A DNA stretch of 8,387 nucleotides from an uncultured bacterium. Lineage in GTDB: Bacteria > Bdellovibrionota_C > UBA2361 > SZUA-149 > CALKYB01. Shown here one piece after another: positions 1-6,469 of this stretch. Where the stretch lies: assembly GCA_938003565.1 (NCBI GenBank), contig CALKYB010000199.1:1-8387 (forward strand). Direction: 5' to 3'. A program made the translations under genes and the position numbers. How positions within the stretch are numbered: the stretch's first letter is position 1; each line of letters opens with the position of its first letter. The notes beneath the pieces were generated by a model that ran no database searches, was not told the DNA's origin, and worked only from the letters and a program-made list of their open reading frames with translations.

Positions 1-1755
1 CTTAGCTACATCAAGACAACGAGCTTCAAGTTTTTTACTATCACTTTGAACTTCAGGATCTCCCAGAGCACTTTCCAAGCTTTCAATCAAAGACTCGAGC
101 TCTGAAATCTTCTTCTCCATGCCATCATATTCCCTTTGCTCTAAATACCCCAGGCGTTTAGGTTTAGTCTCACTCCCCTGCCCAGATTTGTTAACTGGGG
201 TTGTTTGCCGTGAAGATTTGGCTTCTTTAGGCTTTTTTCCTTTTACAACTTCTTTTTCCCATTGCTTATAATCCGCATAAATCTTGGCGTCACCGCTTCC
301 ATCCAAACCTAAAAATGAACCACATAGGTTATTTATTAAAGTTCTATCATGAGAGACCAGAATTAACGCTCCACGAAATTCTGCAAGACTATCTTCAAGA
401 ATTTCAAGAGTATCGATATCCAGATCATTGGTTGGTTCATCCAGAATTAGAATGTCTGGAGTCTCAAGCATCAGCCGGGCAATTCTTGCTCGTGACTTCT
501 CACCCCCAGAAAGAGAATTAAATGGCTGCTCTAATTGATCGTATGCAAATTGAAAGCGGTTCGCCCATGATGAAACATGGACAACCTTGCCCTGAAACAC
601 GACACTATCAGTCTCACCAGCTAGATAGGACTTTAGGGTTTCATTCTCTATATCCTCTTCAAACTGCTTAAAGTGAGCTATGTTAACTTCAGTAGCGCGC
701 TTAATTGTTCCACTATCTGGCTTCAATTCTCCAGAAAGTAAATTTACAAAAGTAGATTTTCCAGTTCCGTTTAAACCTAAAATGCCTAAAGACTTACCCC
801 CAGTGATCTTCAAGCTCAACTCATTAAAAATATTTTTTTCCTCATAACTCTTAGAAACTTTATGAAACACAGCTAGCTCTTTTGTCTTCCTCTCAGAGGC
901 GCTAAATTGAAGATTGACCTTGCGCTCTCTTTGCCGCGATCTAACTTCACCTAGCGAACCAATTAACTCGTTAGCACTGTCTATACGGCCCTTAGCTTTA
1001 GTACTTCTAGCCTTGGCTCCTTGCTTAAGCCAAGCTTCCTCAATTCTTACCTTAGATTCTAGAGAGCTCCTTTGCTTAGCTTCTGAAGCTAGGTAATCAT
1101 CCTTACGCCTCAAGTATTCCGAATAGTTACCTTCGCACAAAAAGATATTTTCTGCGTATCGCGGGTTGATTTCGGCGATACTAGAAACAGTCCTGTTAAG
1201 AAAGGTCCGGTCATGGGAGATGGCAATCCAAGAAAAACTACTTCTTTCTAAAAGCTTCTCAAGCATTAAAATGGAGCCGATATCCAGATGATTTGTCGGC
1301 TCATCCAGCAGTAGTAGGTCAGGAGCGCTGCAAAGACCTAAAGCAATCTGCAGTCGTTTTAACTGTCCTCCAGAGCGACTACCACAAGGACTCTCAAGCT
1401 CCTCAATATTAAGCTCTCCAAGTGCTTGATGAGCAAGTCGAAGTTGATCCGATTCAGAACTCGAGGCTTCTCTCGCAGCTTCTAGAGCTAACTCCAGCGG
1501 CGTTGCCGACTCTAAAAAGGTAGCGGCTTGAGATACATAGGATACTTGCAGGCCCTTTCTTAGCTTCACTTCTCCCGAATCCGTATCCTCAAGACCGGCA
1601 ATTATTTTAAGCAAGCTAGACTTCCCAGCGCCATTCGGCCCAACGATACCAATTTTTGCTCGATCCCCAACTACAAGGTTTAAATTCCTAAATAATTTCT
1701 TTTTTCCATACTGCTTTTGAAGTTCCTTGATTGTAACAAGCGGAAGGGAAGCCAT
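1..1755 (-). CDS. uup: Uup-type ABC-F ATPase, 3' end beyond window
   Basis: Soluble ABC-F protein with two ATPase domains and no membrane segments. Members act on the ribosome, and E. coli Uup also binds branched DNA and limits transposon precise excision. Domain 1 has Walker A GPNGAGKS (39-46), signature SGGQ (128-131) and DEPTNHLD (151-158). A charged linker with the Uup-like EEAWLKQGAKARSTKAKGR stretch follows. Domain 2 has GLNGTGKS (327-334), SGGE (416-419) and DEPTNDLD (439-446); both domains have the SHDRT switch histidine. The end in view enters a Lys-rich linker and a coiled coil containing GYLEQREYD, typical of the Uup C-terminal DNA-binding domain. 585 codons are open to the left edge, so only the last part is missing. 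The ATG at 1755 fits the family N-terminus, although the ribosome-binding site is weak. Oddity: the first signature reads RSGGQ rather than LSGGQ. It is transcribed divergently from the gene at 2025. Confidence 0.93.
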   Translation of the reverse strand, partial: MASLPLVTIKELQKQYGKKKLFRNLNLVVGDRAKIGIVGPNGAGKSSLLKIIAGLEDTDSGEVKLRKGLQVSYVSQAATFLESATPLELALEAAREASSSESDQLRLAHQALGELNIEELESPCGSRSGGQLKRLQIALGLCSAPDLLLLDEPTNHLDIGSILMLEKLLERSSFSWIAISHDRTFLNRTVSSIAEINPRYAENIFLCEGNYSEYLRRKDDYLASEAKQRSSLESKVRIEEAWLKQGAKARSTKAKGRIDSANELIGSLGEVRSRQRERKVNLQFSASERKTKELAVFHKVSKSYEEKNIFNELSLKITGGKSLGILGLNGTGKSTFVNLLSGELKPDSGTIKRATEVNIAHFKQFEEDIENETLKSYLAGETDSVVFQGKVVHVSSWANRFQFAYDQLEQPFNSLSGGEKSRARIARLMLETPDILILDEPTNDLDIDTLEILEDSLAEFRGALILVSHDRTLINNLCGSFLGLDGSGDAKIYADYKQWEKEVVKGKKPKEAKSSRQTTPVNKSGQGSETKPKRLGYLEQREYDGMEKKISELESLIESLESALGDPEVQSDSKKLEARCLDVAK

Positions 1756-1847
1756 GGGGGTATTTCTTAAGTTTTTGGTTCTCAACTAGACAATAGCCAG
1801 AGCTTCCAGGTATGATGAAAGGCCGGGCAATTCAATTCGATTTTTGC

Positions 1848-1853
1848 ATTATA
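1848..1853 (-). promoter_or_regulatory. possible -10 box for uup
   Basis: A perfect TATAAT on the minus strand, about 93 bases upstream of the uup ATG. No good -35 hexamer lies 16-18 bases further upstream (the 17-base position reads CTAAAT), so this is only a candidate. AT-rich DNA gives such hexamers by chance. Confidence 0.25.
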
Positions 1854-1887
1854 GGCTTTCTCTCCTACCTATTTAGCTCTTTAACTT

Positions 1888-1893
1888 TATAAT
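1888..1893 (+). promoter_or_regulatory. possible -10 box for the DapA-like gene
   Basis: A perfect TATAAT on the plus strand, with a poor -35 (CTACCT at 17-base spacing). If used, transcription would start near 1900 and give a leader of about 125 bases containing the hairpin at 1906-1948 and the small hairpin at 1996-2014. Confidence 0.25.
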
Positions 1894-1905
1894 TAACTGT
1901 AGTTT

Positions 1906-1948
1906 TGTCTGAAGTGAGCCGTGTTGCCGACACAGTTCACTTCAAACA
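1906..1948. repeat. long imperfect inverted repeat in divergent intergenic region
   Basis: Core arms GAAGTGAGCCGTGT (1911-1924) and ACACAGTTCACTTC (1930-1943) flank a 5-base loop TGCCG. In plus-strand RNA this is a 14-pair stem with one G-U pair and one C-A mismatch. After one more T-A pair and one mismatch, three further pairs extend the stem outward to 1906/1948. No T-tract follows on either side, so a terminator is unlikely. A palindromic protein-binding site between divergent genes, or a leader hairpin for the gene at 2025, are the better readings. Confidence 0.7.
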
Positions 1949-1995
1949 CTCATTAGGTTTTCCTATGGGGCGTTCCTTAAATCAAATTTTAGCAA

Positions 1996-2014
1996 TTTAG
2001 GGAACTCTCCTAAA
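1996..2014 (+). promoter_or_regulatory. small hairpin just before the ribosome-binding site
   Basis: TTTAGG (1996-2001) and CCTAAA (2009-2014) form a perfect 6-base inverted repeat with a 7-base loop. It ends directly against the AAGGA ribosome-binding site (2015-2019) of the DapA-like gene. It could affect translation initiation, but a stem this short could also be chance. Confidence 0.3.
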
Positions 2015-2024
2015 AAGGACATAT

Positions 2025-3050
2025 ATGAGAAACCTTAACTTGGGCAGCACTCTTCCAAGGGGTGTTTTTTCAGAACTCCCTGCACTATTTAGTCCAGTAA
2101 ACCCTCAAACTAAAAGATTCGCTGAGGGGTTTGAGACACTTTATCCCAAACTCACCAGAACCGAAGAGAATCCCCTAAGGCCGCACCCTCTGGATCTAGG
2201 TTTAATATCCCACCTAAAGGTTTGGCTCACCACAACTGCTCCTAAAATAGCCGGTTTCTACGTATTGAGAGATCCGCAGGAGGCAGCAAACCTTACTTTG
2301 GGGGAGAAGAAGAAGCTGTTCAATGAACTTGGCATTTGGAGCAATCCTAAGCGTGCCATGGAGCATACAATCCGGCCCTGGGTTGCTGGAATTCACGCTA
2401 CCTCCCTCTCAGAATCACTAGAACTAATGCAGTGCGCCAAAGCTGGTCGTGCCAGCGCTGTAATTCTTCAGCCAAACAAAGAGCTATGGAGACAGTCCTC
2501 CAAAGGTTTACCCCTTGTAGCTGCTCTGAAAGTCTTTGGTGACATTCCAAACTCCTTGCCTATAATCATAGTAGACAACTTGATGTCACAAGTAGACCAG
2601 AGTGCTCAGAGTCTTGCACGGATTTACCAGGAAGCTCCAAATGTATGTGGCTTTCATGTAGTAAGTTCAGGCAACTTAGATAATCGTTTGCGAGAGTATG
2701 GAAAGGCATTTCAAAATATTAAGGTTGCTATATCCACATGTTCTTACAGCAAAGCAAGAGAATTGCATGGGGAAATGGGTGTAGCAGTAATCTCAACTAA
2801 ATCTTGCTTTCCAGAAGTAGTTTGTAGACTTGCGGAAGGTTGTAGCGTTGATCCAGAGTTTACAAAGTTCTTCGCAACCGAAGAGCTGCTTAGCCCTGAC
2901 AAGAACCGGTTTCTGCTGCAACGCAGAACGGGCTTAAATATTTCAACGATGCGTTTTCCTTTCGAAACCTTTGATGGGGAGAGTCCCCCCTCCAAAGAAT
3001 GGTTGTCACAGGTCCCAAATTTTGCAGGCGAAGAGAAGAACATGGGATAA
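2025..3050 (+). CDS. DapA/NanA-family TIM-barrel protein, probably not a lysine-dependent aldolase
   Basis: The dihydrodipicolinate synthase/N-acetylneuraminate lyase fold is recognised from the order of elements. IAGFYVLRDPQEAANLTLGE (75-94) sits where DapA has DGIVVVGTTGESATLS. VAGIHATSLSESLEL (120-134) matches the VIAGTGSNST strand and helix, LPIIIVDN (178-185) matches PIILYNVP, and NVCGFHVVSSGNLDN (206-220) matches NIVGIKEASGDL. At the last site the Schiff-base lysine is replaced by His211; the catalytic tyrosine position is Asp184, and the GTTGE substrate loop is absent. An N-terminal extension of about 55 residues and a longer C-terminus bring it to 341 residues, against about 290-300 for DapA. 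The ATG at 2025 has AAGGA five bases upstream. No signal peptide is seen. The alignment was made by eye, so the family call is moderate; substrate and role are unknown. It may be a binding or structural relative rather than an enzyme. Confidence 0.6.
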   Translation: MRNLNLGSTLPRGVFSELPALFSPVNPQTKRFAEGFETLYPKLTRTEENPLRPHPLDLGLISHLKVWLTTTAPKIAGFYVLRDPQEAANLTLGEKKKLFNELGIWSNPKRAMEHTIRPWVAGIHATSLSESLELMQCAKAGRASAVILQPNKELWRQSSKGLPLVAALKVFGDIPNSLPIIIVDNLMSQVDQSAQSLARIYQEAPNVCGFHVVSSGNLDNRLREYGKAFQNIKVAISTCSYSKARELHGEMGVAVISTKSCFPEVVCRLAEGCSVDPEFTKFFATEELLSPDKNRFLLQRRTGLNISTMRFPFETFDGESPPSKEWLSQVPNFAGEEKNMG

Positions 3051-3407
3051 TGAAACCTCGCCGCTGTTATAGTTTTTTTCAATTTTGAGTGTTTGAAGTC
3101 GTTCACGATTTTTAGCTACTTTGAGCTAACCTCAGCTACTTGTGATAAATTTTCGTCAGCCAATCTTATACACCAACTTCGATAAGACTTTAAAAACCTA
3201 CTATGGCAGTGAGGAAAAGAGCTATTAATGTTTCATGAAAAATTAATGTAAAATCAATAACTTAAAGGCCTAGCGTTGAAAAATGGCTGAATAAGTCGAT
3301 AAATAAAGCCACCTAAAAAACATAGTAAATTATGTGCAAAATCGGCAAGTTTAGTGTATAAACGGCTGGTTTGTTTGACCTAACCGGCTCGTAGAAGCTT
3401 TTCCAAA
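3051..3407. other. 357-base intergenic region before the exosortase gene
   Basis: AT-rich with no credible gene. It holds a copy of TGAGTGTTTGAAGT (3086-3099) and a 6-base inverted repeat TTAGCT/AGCTAA (3112-3117 and 3124-3129). AGCTACTT also appears twice (from about 3114 and 3143). A weak promoter candidate for the exosortase gene is TATAAA at 3357-3362 with GTGCAA (3334-3339) at 17-base spacing. I found no convincing intrinsic terminator after the DapA-like gene, and no sigma-54 (-24/-12) promoter or recognisable riboswitch. Confidence 0.4.
3086..3099 (+). repeat. inverted copy of the 1939-1952 motif
   Basis: TGAGTGTTTGAAGT is the exact reverse complement of 1939-1952, which includes part of the right arm of the big hairpin. 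The left arm carries a close variant, TGTCTGAAGT (1906-1915). The two exact copies therefore bracket the DapA-like gene in opposite orientation. A single 14-base match in about 8 kb has an appreciable chance probability. Confidence 0.4.
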
Positions 3408-4286
3408 ATGACCAGCAAAAACAACTCTCTTTTATTCCTCTCTGTCTCCATAGCAATCCTAGTCTTTGCCTTTTTCGAAGTTCTTGCGAAAATATACGAC
3501 ATAGCTATGAACAATGATGACTACTCTCATGGCTTACTACTACCATTCGTCGCTGCCTATCTAGTTTGGATTAGAAAAGATGAGATTTCGGAAAGTCTTA
3601 GCTCTCTTGATCCTAACAAATTTAAGAAAAAGGAATTTACCAAGAACCTACTCTCCATTGGACTTGCTACTTTTGGAGCTGTCCTCTTTGTAGCCTGGAG
3701 GCTTAGTGGACTAACCTTCCTAGGCTGGGTTGGATTTTTTTCGTGCTTCCTCGCCGTTATCTGCTTTTCTACTAGAAGCCCTCTACTCTGGACAATTCTA
3801 GGTCCCATTTCTTTGATGTATATGATTCATCCTTTACCGGCATCAATTGTTCCCAGGCTTTTTAATCCTTTGCAAGCCATGGCGGCCAAAGCTAGTGAGT
3901 TAGCACTAATAGTTCTTGGAGTACCTGTATTTGTTCAAGGAAACATCATTGAAAGTCCTGGAATGACTCTTTTGGTTGAAGAAGCCTGCAGCGGTTTAAG
4001 ATCGGTGTTTGCAATGGCCACTGTGGCTATGATTGTTCCCATGATGTACAAAATTTCAATATTCTCTCGAATTGTCTTACTCGTGCTGGCTTTAGCCTTA
4101 GCTGTACTACTCAATACCTTTAGAGTAGTAGCTACCGGCTTGATGGCACATTTTTACGACCCCTCTGCGGCCGAAGGATTTTTCCATACCTTTACTGGAA
4201 TGATTGTCTTCATTGTTGGATTAGTTTTTATTCAATCTTTTGTAAATTTCGTTATGAAATCTGAGAAAGTGGGGGCCAAAAAGTAA
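3408..4286 (+). CDS. exosortase (membrane transpeptidase for C-terminally tagged surface proteins)
   Basis: Polytopic inner-membrane cysteine transpeptidase family. Exosortases process proteins with a PEP-CTERM-like C-terminal tripartite signal, usually in bacteria that make exopolysaccharide. The 292 residues contain about eight hydrophobic segments (for example 8-28, 104-120, 126-143, 197-215, 219-237 and 262-281). Visible motifs are DDYSHG (37-42), HPLP (141-144), the catalytic EACSGLRS with Cys194 (192-199), NTFRV with Arg239, and EGFFHTFTGM with His260. All three catalytic residues are present, so the enzyme looks active. It has no strong ribosome-binding site (GTAGAAG lies too far away), but the ATG at 3408 leads directly into the first hydrophobic segment. 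The EpsI partner follows 45 bases later in the same frame. I cannot assign the exosortase subtype. A GGGC/GCCC stem (4273-4276 and 4287-4290) holds the stop codon in its loop. Confidence 0.92.
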   Translation: MTSKNNSLLFLSVSIAILVFAFFEVLAKIYDIAMNNDDYSHGLLLPFVAAYLVWIRKDEISESLSSLDPNKFKKKEFTKNLLSIGLATFGAVLFVAWRLSGLTFLGWVGFFSCFLAVICFSTRSPLLWTILGPISLMYMIHPLPASIVPRLFNPLQAMAAKASELALIVLGVPVFVQGNIIESPGMTLLVEEACSGLRSVFAMATVAMIVPMMYKISIFSRIVLLVLALALAVLLNTFRVVATGLMAHFYDPSAAEGFFHTFTGMIVFIVGLVFIQSFVNFVMKSEKVGAKK

Positions 4287-4331
4287 GCCCACCCTGTTAA
4301 GGACACTATAAACTTCAGTTTTATAAACTAC

Positions 4332-4979
4332 ATGTCAACGCCCGGTTCATTACTATCACTAGTTTTCTCACTAGTTCTTCTGGGTCTAGGTTACACACTT
4401 GATGTTTCCTCTAGCAGCAGTGAGCAAGCTGGTTACAATGTAGACATGCCTTTGGAGCTAGGAGAGTGGAAAGGTCGTGAGCTTGAAGGCCTTGGAATTC
4501 GTGAAAAAAACATCCTAAAATTGGACGACCACATTCGAAGAAGTTACCAACGAGCTGACGGTGTCAGTGTGTTCATCTATATTGGCTACTGGAAGTCTCA
4601 AAGTGGTGATTACCAAGCGGCAAAACACTCTCCAAAAACTTGTCTACCTTCAAATGGTTGGAATATTGTTGGCCAAGATGAAGTTCTTCTTGATAAAACG
4701 AACAACCTCCAGGCAGCAACCATAACCGGTGAATTTAAAAGCTCAACAAAAATCACCAAACACTATAATTACTGGTTCTTTAGTGGCAAAGAAATCTTCC
4801 ACAAAGAGTGGCTCGCACTCGCTAAAATAGTGAAAGAAAAATTGTTTAATGGCCGCTCAGACGGAGGTATTGTTGAAATTGCAACTACAGCAAAAGACTC
4901 TAGTCCGGAGTCTTTAGCAGAAGCTAACGAAGTAATAGCTGATTTCTACAACACCTTCAGCGAGCATTTGCGTCCCTAG
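4332..4979 (+). CDS. epsI: EpsI-family exosortase-associated protein
   Basis: Small single-pass membrane protein of the EpsI/DUF3485 family, found beside or fused to exosortases; its exact biochemical role is unsettled. Residues 6-24 form a hydrophobic anchor. The rest would lie in the periplasm: PLELGEWKG (40-48), a DHIRRSY stretch (66-72), VFIYIGYW (80-87), the family hallmark HSPKTCLPSNGW (99-110) with His99, Cys104 and Gly109-Trp110, HYNYWFF (144-150), and a C-terminal RSDGGIVEIAT (175-185). The length of 215 residues is normal. The ATG at 4332 has no ribosome-binding site. The only AAGGA (4299-4303) lies 28 bases upstream, and no ATG, GTG or TTG lies between it and the exosortase stop in this frame. 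Translation may depend on coupling to, or readthrough from, the exosortase gene. Confidence 0.9.
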   Translation: MSTPGSLLSLVFSLVLLGLGYTLDVSSSSSEQAGYNVDMPLELGEWKGRELEGLGIREKNILKLDDHIRRSYQRADGVSVFIYIGYWKSQSGDYQAAKHSPKTCLPSNGWNIVGQDEVLLDKTNNLQAATITGEFKSSTKITKHYNYWFFSGKEIFHKEWLALAKIVKEKLFNGRSDGGIVEIATTAKDSSPESLAEANEVIADFYNTFSEHLRP

Positions 4980-5231
4980 TATTTTAGATCTTAGCTATCG
5001 AACCTCCCTGTGTCCGAGACTATTGCTCCAGTGCTCGTCTAGATTCTCTAGAGTCTGTCCATCGAAATTTACGGTCTTCGAACCTCGACTCCAACTCGTG
5101 AAAATTTTTTGCGGCTACTATAAGCGTGGTTGAATTGATTGTATGTAAAGCCTTGCCTTTCTATCGCTCAAGAACAAAACTGTTGTCTTCTAAGGCGCTG
5201 AAAATAATGAAGGTTTTTAAGCTTGGCGCGA
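4980..5231. other. intergenic region after epsI, no gene seen
   Basis: No credible reading frame. It contains an 8-base palindrome CTCTAGAG within 5040-5060 and two copies of TCGAACCTC about 90 bases apart (near 4998 and 5088). I saw no intrinsic terminator directly after epsI. An ATG near 5208 opens only a 10-codon frame. The regulatory region proper begins at 5232. Confidence 0.4.
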
Positions 5232-5253
5232 TTTTTTAAACTTGTTTAAAAAA
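5232..5253. promoter_or_regulatory. operator 1, probable TetR-type palindrome
   Basis: The core TTTAAAC-TT-GTTTAAA (5235-5250) is extended by three more T/A pairs on each side, giving 10-base perfect arms around a TT centre. It ends two bases before the -35 hexamer. It shares the AAAC-N2-GTTT centre with operator 2, 48 bases centre to centre. TetR-family repressors bind such palindromes, and a TetR gene lies two genes downstream. Confidence 0.65.
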
Positions 5254-5255
5254 AC

Positions 5256-5284
5256 TTGCAATCCCGACCAATCTCTGCTAGAAT
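5256..5284 (+). promoter_or_regulatory. sigma-70-like promoter of the membrane-protein/TetR unit
   Basis: A -35 TTGCAA (5256-5261) and a -10 TAGAAT (5279-5284) are separated by exactly 17 bases. The expected start is near 5290, inside operator 2. This is the best promoter in the window, and its position between the two palindromes supports it. Confidence 0.65.
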
Positions 5285-5297
5285 TAAACACGTTTAA
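5284..5297. promoter_or_regulatory. operator 2, probable TetR-type palindrome
   Basis: TTAAAC-AC-GTTTAA is a perfect 6-base inverted repeat with the same centre as operator 1. It begins at the last base of the -10 hexamer and covers the likely transcription start, so a bound protein would block initiation. Confidence 0.65.
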
Positions 5298-5319
5298 AAA
5301 TATGTTTCAGGAGTAACTA

Positions 5320-5712
5320 ATGATGTCCATTTTGCAGCCTAATCTCAACTTTTTTCTAGAACAACCAACAGACTATAAAATCATTTGGATTTTGGTCTTA
5401 ATGTCCATTTCTTTCACTTTGTTTCTCGCCTACCAGATTCTGTTGGTCACTAAGAGGCTCTTCTTAGTATATCTCAATCAAAATGAGACAGCTGTAAAGA
5501 CTATCAAAACTAGATTTGGGACAGCGATGAAACTTATATTGAAGTCACAATTTTATATTTTCATTCTAGCTCACTTTTACTTTCTTCTCACAGAACCAAT
5601 TCTTCTATTGTGGCCAGTATGGTACTATACCTTTTTCTTGAAAATACTGTTCTGGGCGCTATTAATAGGTAGCAGTCATATATTTTTCAGTTGTTTAAGT
5701 CTGGACAATTAG
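5320..5712 (+). CDS. unrecognised small integral membrane protein
   Basis: 130 residues, no family recognised. A strong hydrophobic segment at 21-43 is followed by a positively charged stretch (44-75, with several Lys and Arg). A long aromatic-rich hydrophobic half (about 73-125) could hold two or three more membrane segments, giving three or four in all. Residues 86-112 are unusually rich in Phe, Tyr, Trp and Leu. No cysteine pair, metal-binding or catalytic motif stands out. A good ribosome-binding site AGGAG (5309-5313) serves either ATG of the ATGATG pair at 5320 and 5323. It is the first gene after the two-operator promoter and lies 67 bases before the TetR gene, so it is probably the target of that repressor. 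A lipid-related, efflux-accessory or stress role is possible, but nothing in the sequence fixes it. Confidence 0.75.
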   Translation: MMSILQPNLNFFLEQPTDYKIIWILVLMSISFTLFLAYQILLVTKRLFLVYLNQNETAVKTIKTRFGTAMKLILKSQFYIFILAHFYFLLTEPILLLWPVWYYTFFLKILFWALLIGSSHIFFSCLSLDN

Positions 5713-5741
5713 GATTGGTATCTTGCTTAAAAATCAATCCT
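5711..5741 (+). terminator. hairpin between the membrane-protein and TetR genes
   Basis: AGGATTG (5711-5717) and CAATCCT (5735-5741) form a 7-base stem with a 17-base loop, overlapping the stop codon of the first gene. Only two more T's follow, so it is at best a weak or partial terminator that could lower TetR expression relative to the membrane protein. Confidence 0.3.
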
Positions 5742-5779
5742 TTGAAGCAACCTGGGATGTAGAAAAATAATTAGAACCA

Positions 5780-6469
5780 ATGACAACAAATATAAAAAAA
5801 TCAGAGTTAACCAAAAAACGACTACTAACAGTAGCGTTGGACCTTTTTCAAACCAAGGGTTTTTCGAACACCACAATGCGAGATATTGCCAAAGAGGCGA
5901 ACCTTACGCCAGGGGCTGCGTATTACTATTTTCGCAGTAAGAATGAATTTGTCTTAGCTTTTTACGAGCAGACACTGAGGGAGTCTACCGAAGCTCTTCC
6001 AAAGTTACTAGCGAGGAACAAAAAGTTAAAGAATCGACTGGTGGCGATCGCTGAGGAAAAGTTCTCGCAAATGGAGAAATCTGAATCTTTAGTGTCAGCT
6101 TTAGTTCAAAACGCCTCTGGCCCGAATAACCCTCTCTCACCTTTCAGCTCAGAAAATGAAGAGCTGCGAGAAAGTGCAATGAATATATTTTCAATGGCTC
6201 TAGATAATAGCGATACGAGAATTGTGAATTCAATGCAAAAAAAGAGAATTGTGAAATTACTGTGGTTTCAGCATATGCTGTTACTTTACTTTTGGATTCA
6301 CGATCGCTCACCTAAAAAGCAAAGTAGTAAAAAGTTAGCGGAGCTCAGCTCACAGTTTATCTCACGAATGCTAAAAGTATCCCAGGTCGCTGTTGTAAAG
6401 CCGTTTTTAAGTTCCGTATTCAAACAAATTGATTTGGTGGATGATATTTTTGAAAAGAAGAAGATTTGA
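5780..6469 (+). CDS. TetR-family transcriptional repressor
   Basis: One-component DNA-binding regulator. The N-terminal helix-turn-helix domain (about 8-57) is clear: KRLLTVALDLFQTKGFSNTT (13-32), MRDIAKEANLTPGAAYYYFR (33-52) with recognition helix TPGAAYYYF (43-51), then SKNEFVLAFYEQ (53-64). The remaining 165 residues are helical and variable, as usual for the ligand-binding and dimerisation domain. Hydrophobic, aromatic stretches such as LLWFQHMLLLYFWI (160-173) suggest a greasy pocket or dimer face. The length of 229 residues is typical. The ATG at 5780 has a weak ribosome-binding site; an upstream ATG at 5756 runs straight into a stop. It probably binds the palindromes at 5232-5253 and 5284-5297 and so represses itself and the membrane protein. 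The operator centre AAAC-N2-GTTT resembles half-sites known for the fatty-acid-responsive TetR PsrA, but the recognition helix is not PsrA-like, so the ligand is unknown. Confidence 0.88.
   Translation: MTTNIKKSELTKKRLLTVALDLFQTKGFSNTTMRDIAKEANLTPGAAYYYFRSKNEFVLAFYEQTLRESTEALPKLLARNKKLKNRLVAIAEEKFSQMEKSESLVSALVQNASGPNNPLSPFSSENEELRESAMNIFSMALDNSDTRIVNSMQKKRIVKLLWFQHMLLLYFWIHDRSPKKQSSKKLAELSSQFISRMLKVSQVAVVKPFLSSVFKQIDLVDDIFEKKKI

Noticed and set aside
914..1096. 60-codon plus-strand frame resembling a signal peptide
   Set aside because: It is antisense to the uup linker; the hydrophobic run arises from complementing Lys/Glu/Ala codons.
1812..1892. 26-codon frame beginning ATGATG with a hydrophobic tail
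   Set aside because: It has only a weak AGG upstream, is very short, lies in AT-rich intergenic DNA and overlaps a promoter-like TATAAT.
2744..3106. 120-codon minus-strand frame
   Set aside because: It is antisense to the DapA-like gene, with Ser/Lys-rich composition, no motif and no ribosome-binding site; a shadow frame.
3051..3407. Possible sigma-54 promoter or cyclic-di-GMP riboswitch before the exosortase
   Set aside because: No GG-N10-GC spacing with good context and no GEMM-like conserved segments could be found.
4990..5100. TTCGAACCTC-like strings recalling tRNA T-arms on the minus strand
   Set aside because: The flanking bases do not form a T-stem, acceptor stem or anticodon arm.
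5208..5240. 10-codon frame ending within operator 1
   Set aside because: It is too short, has no ribosome-binding site, and lies in the regulatory region.
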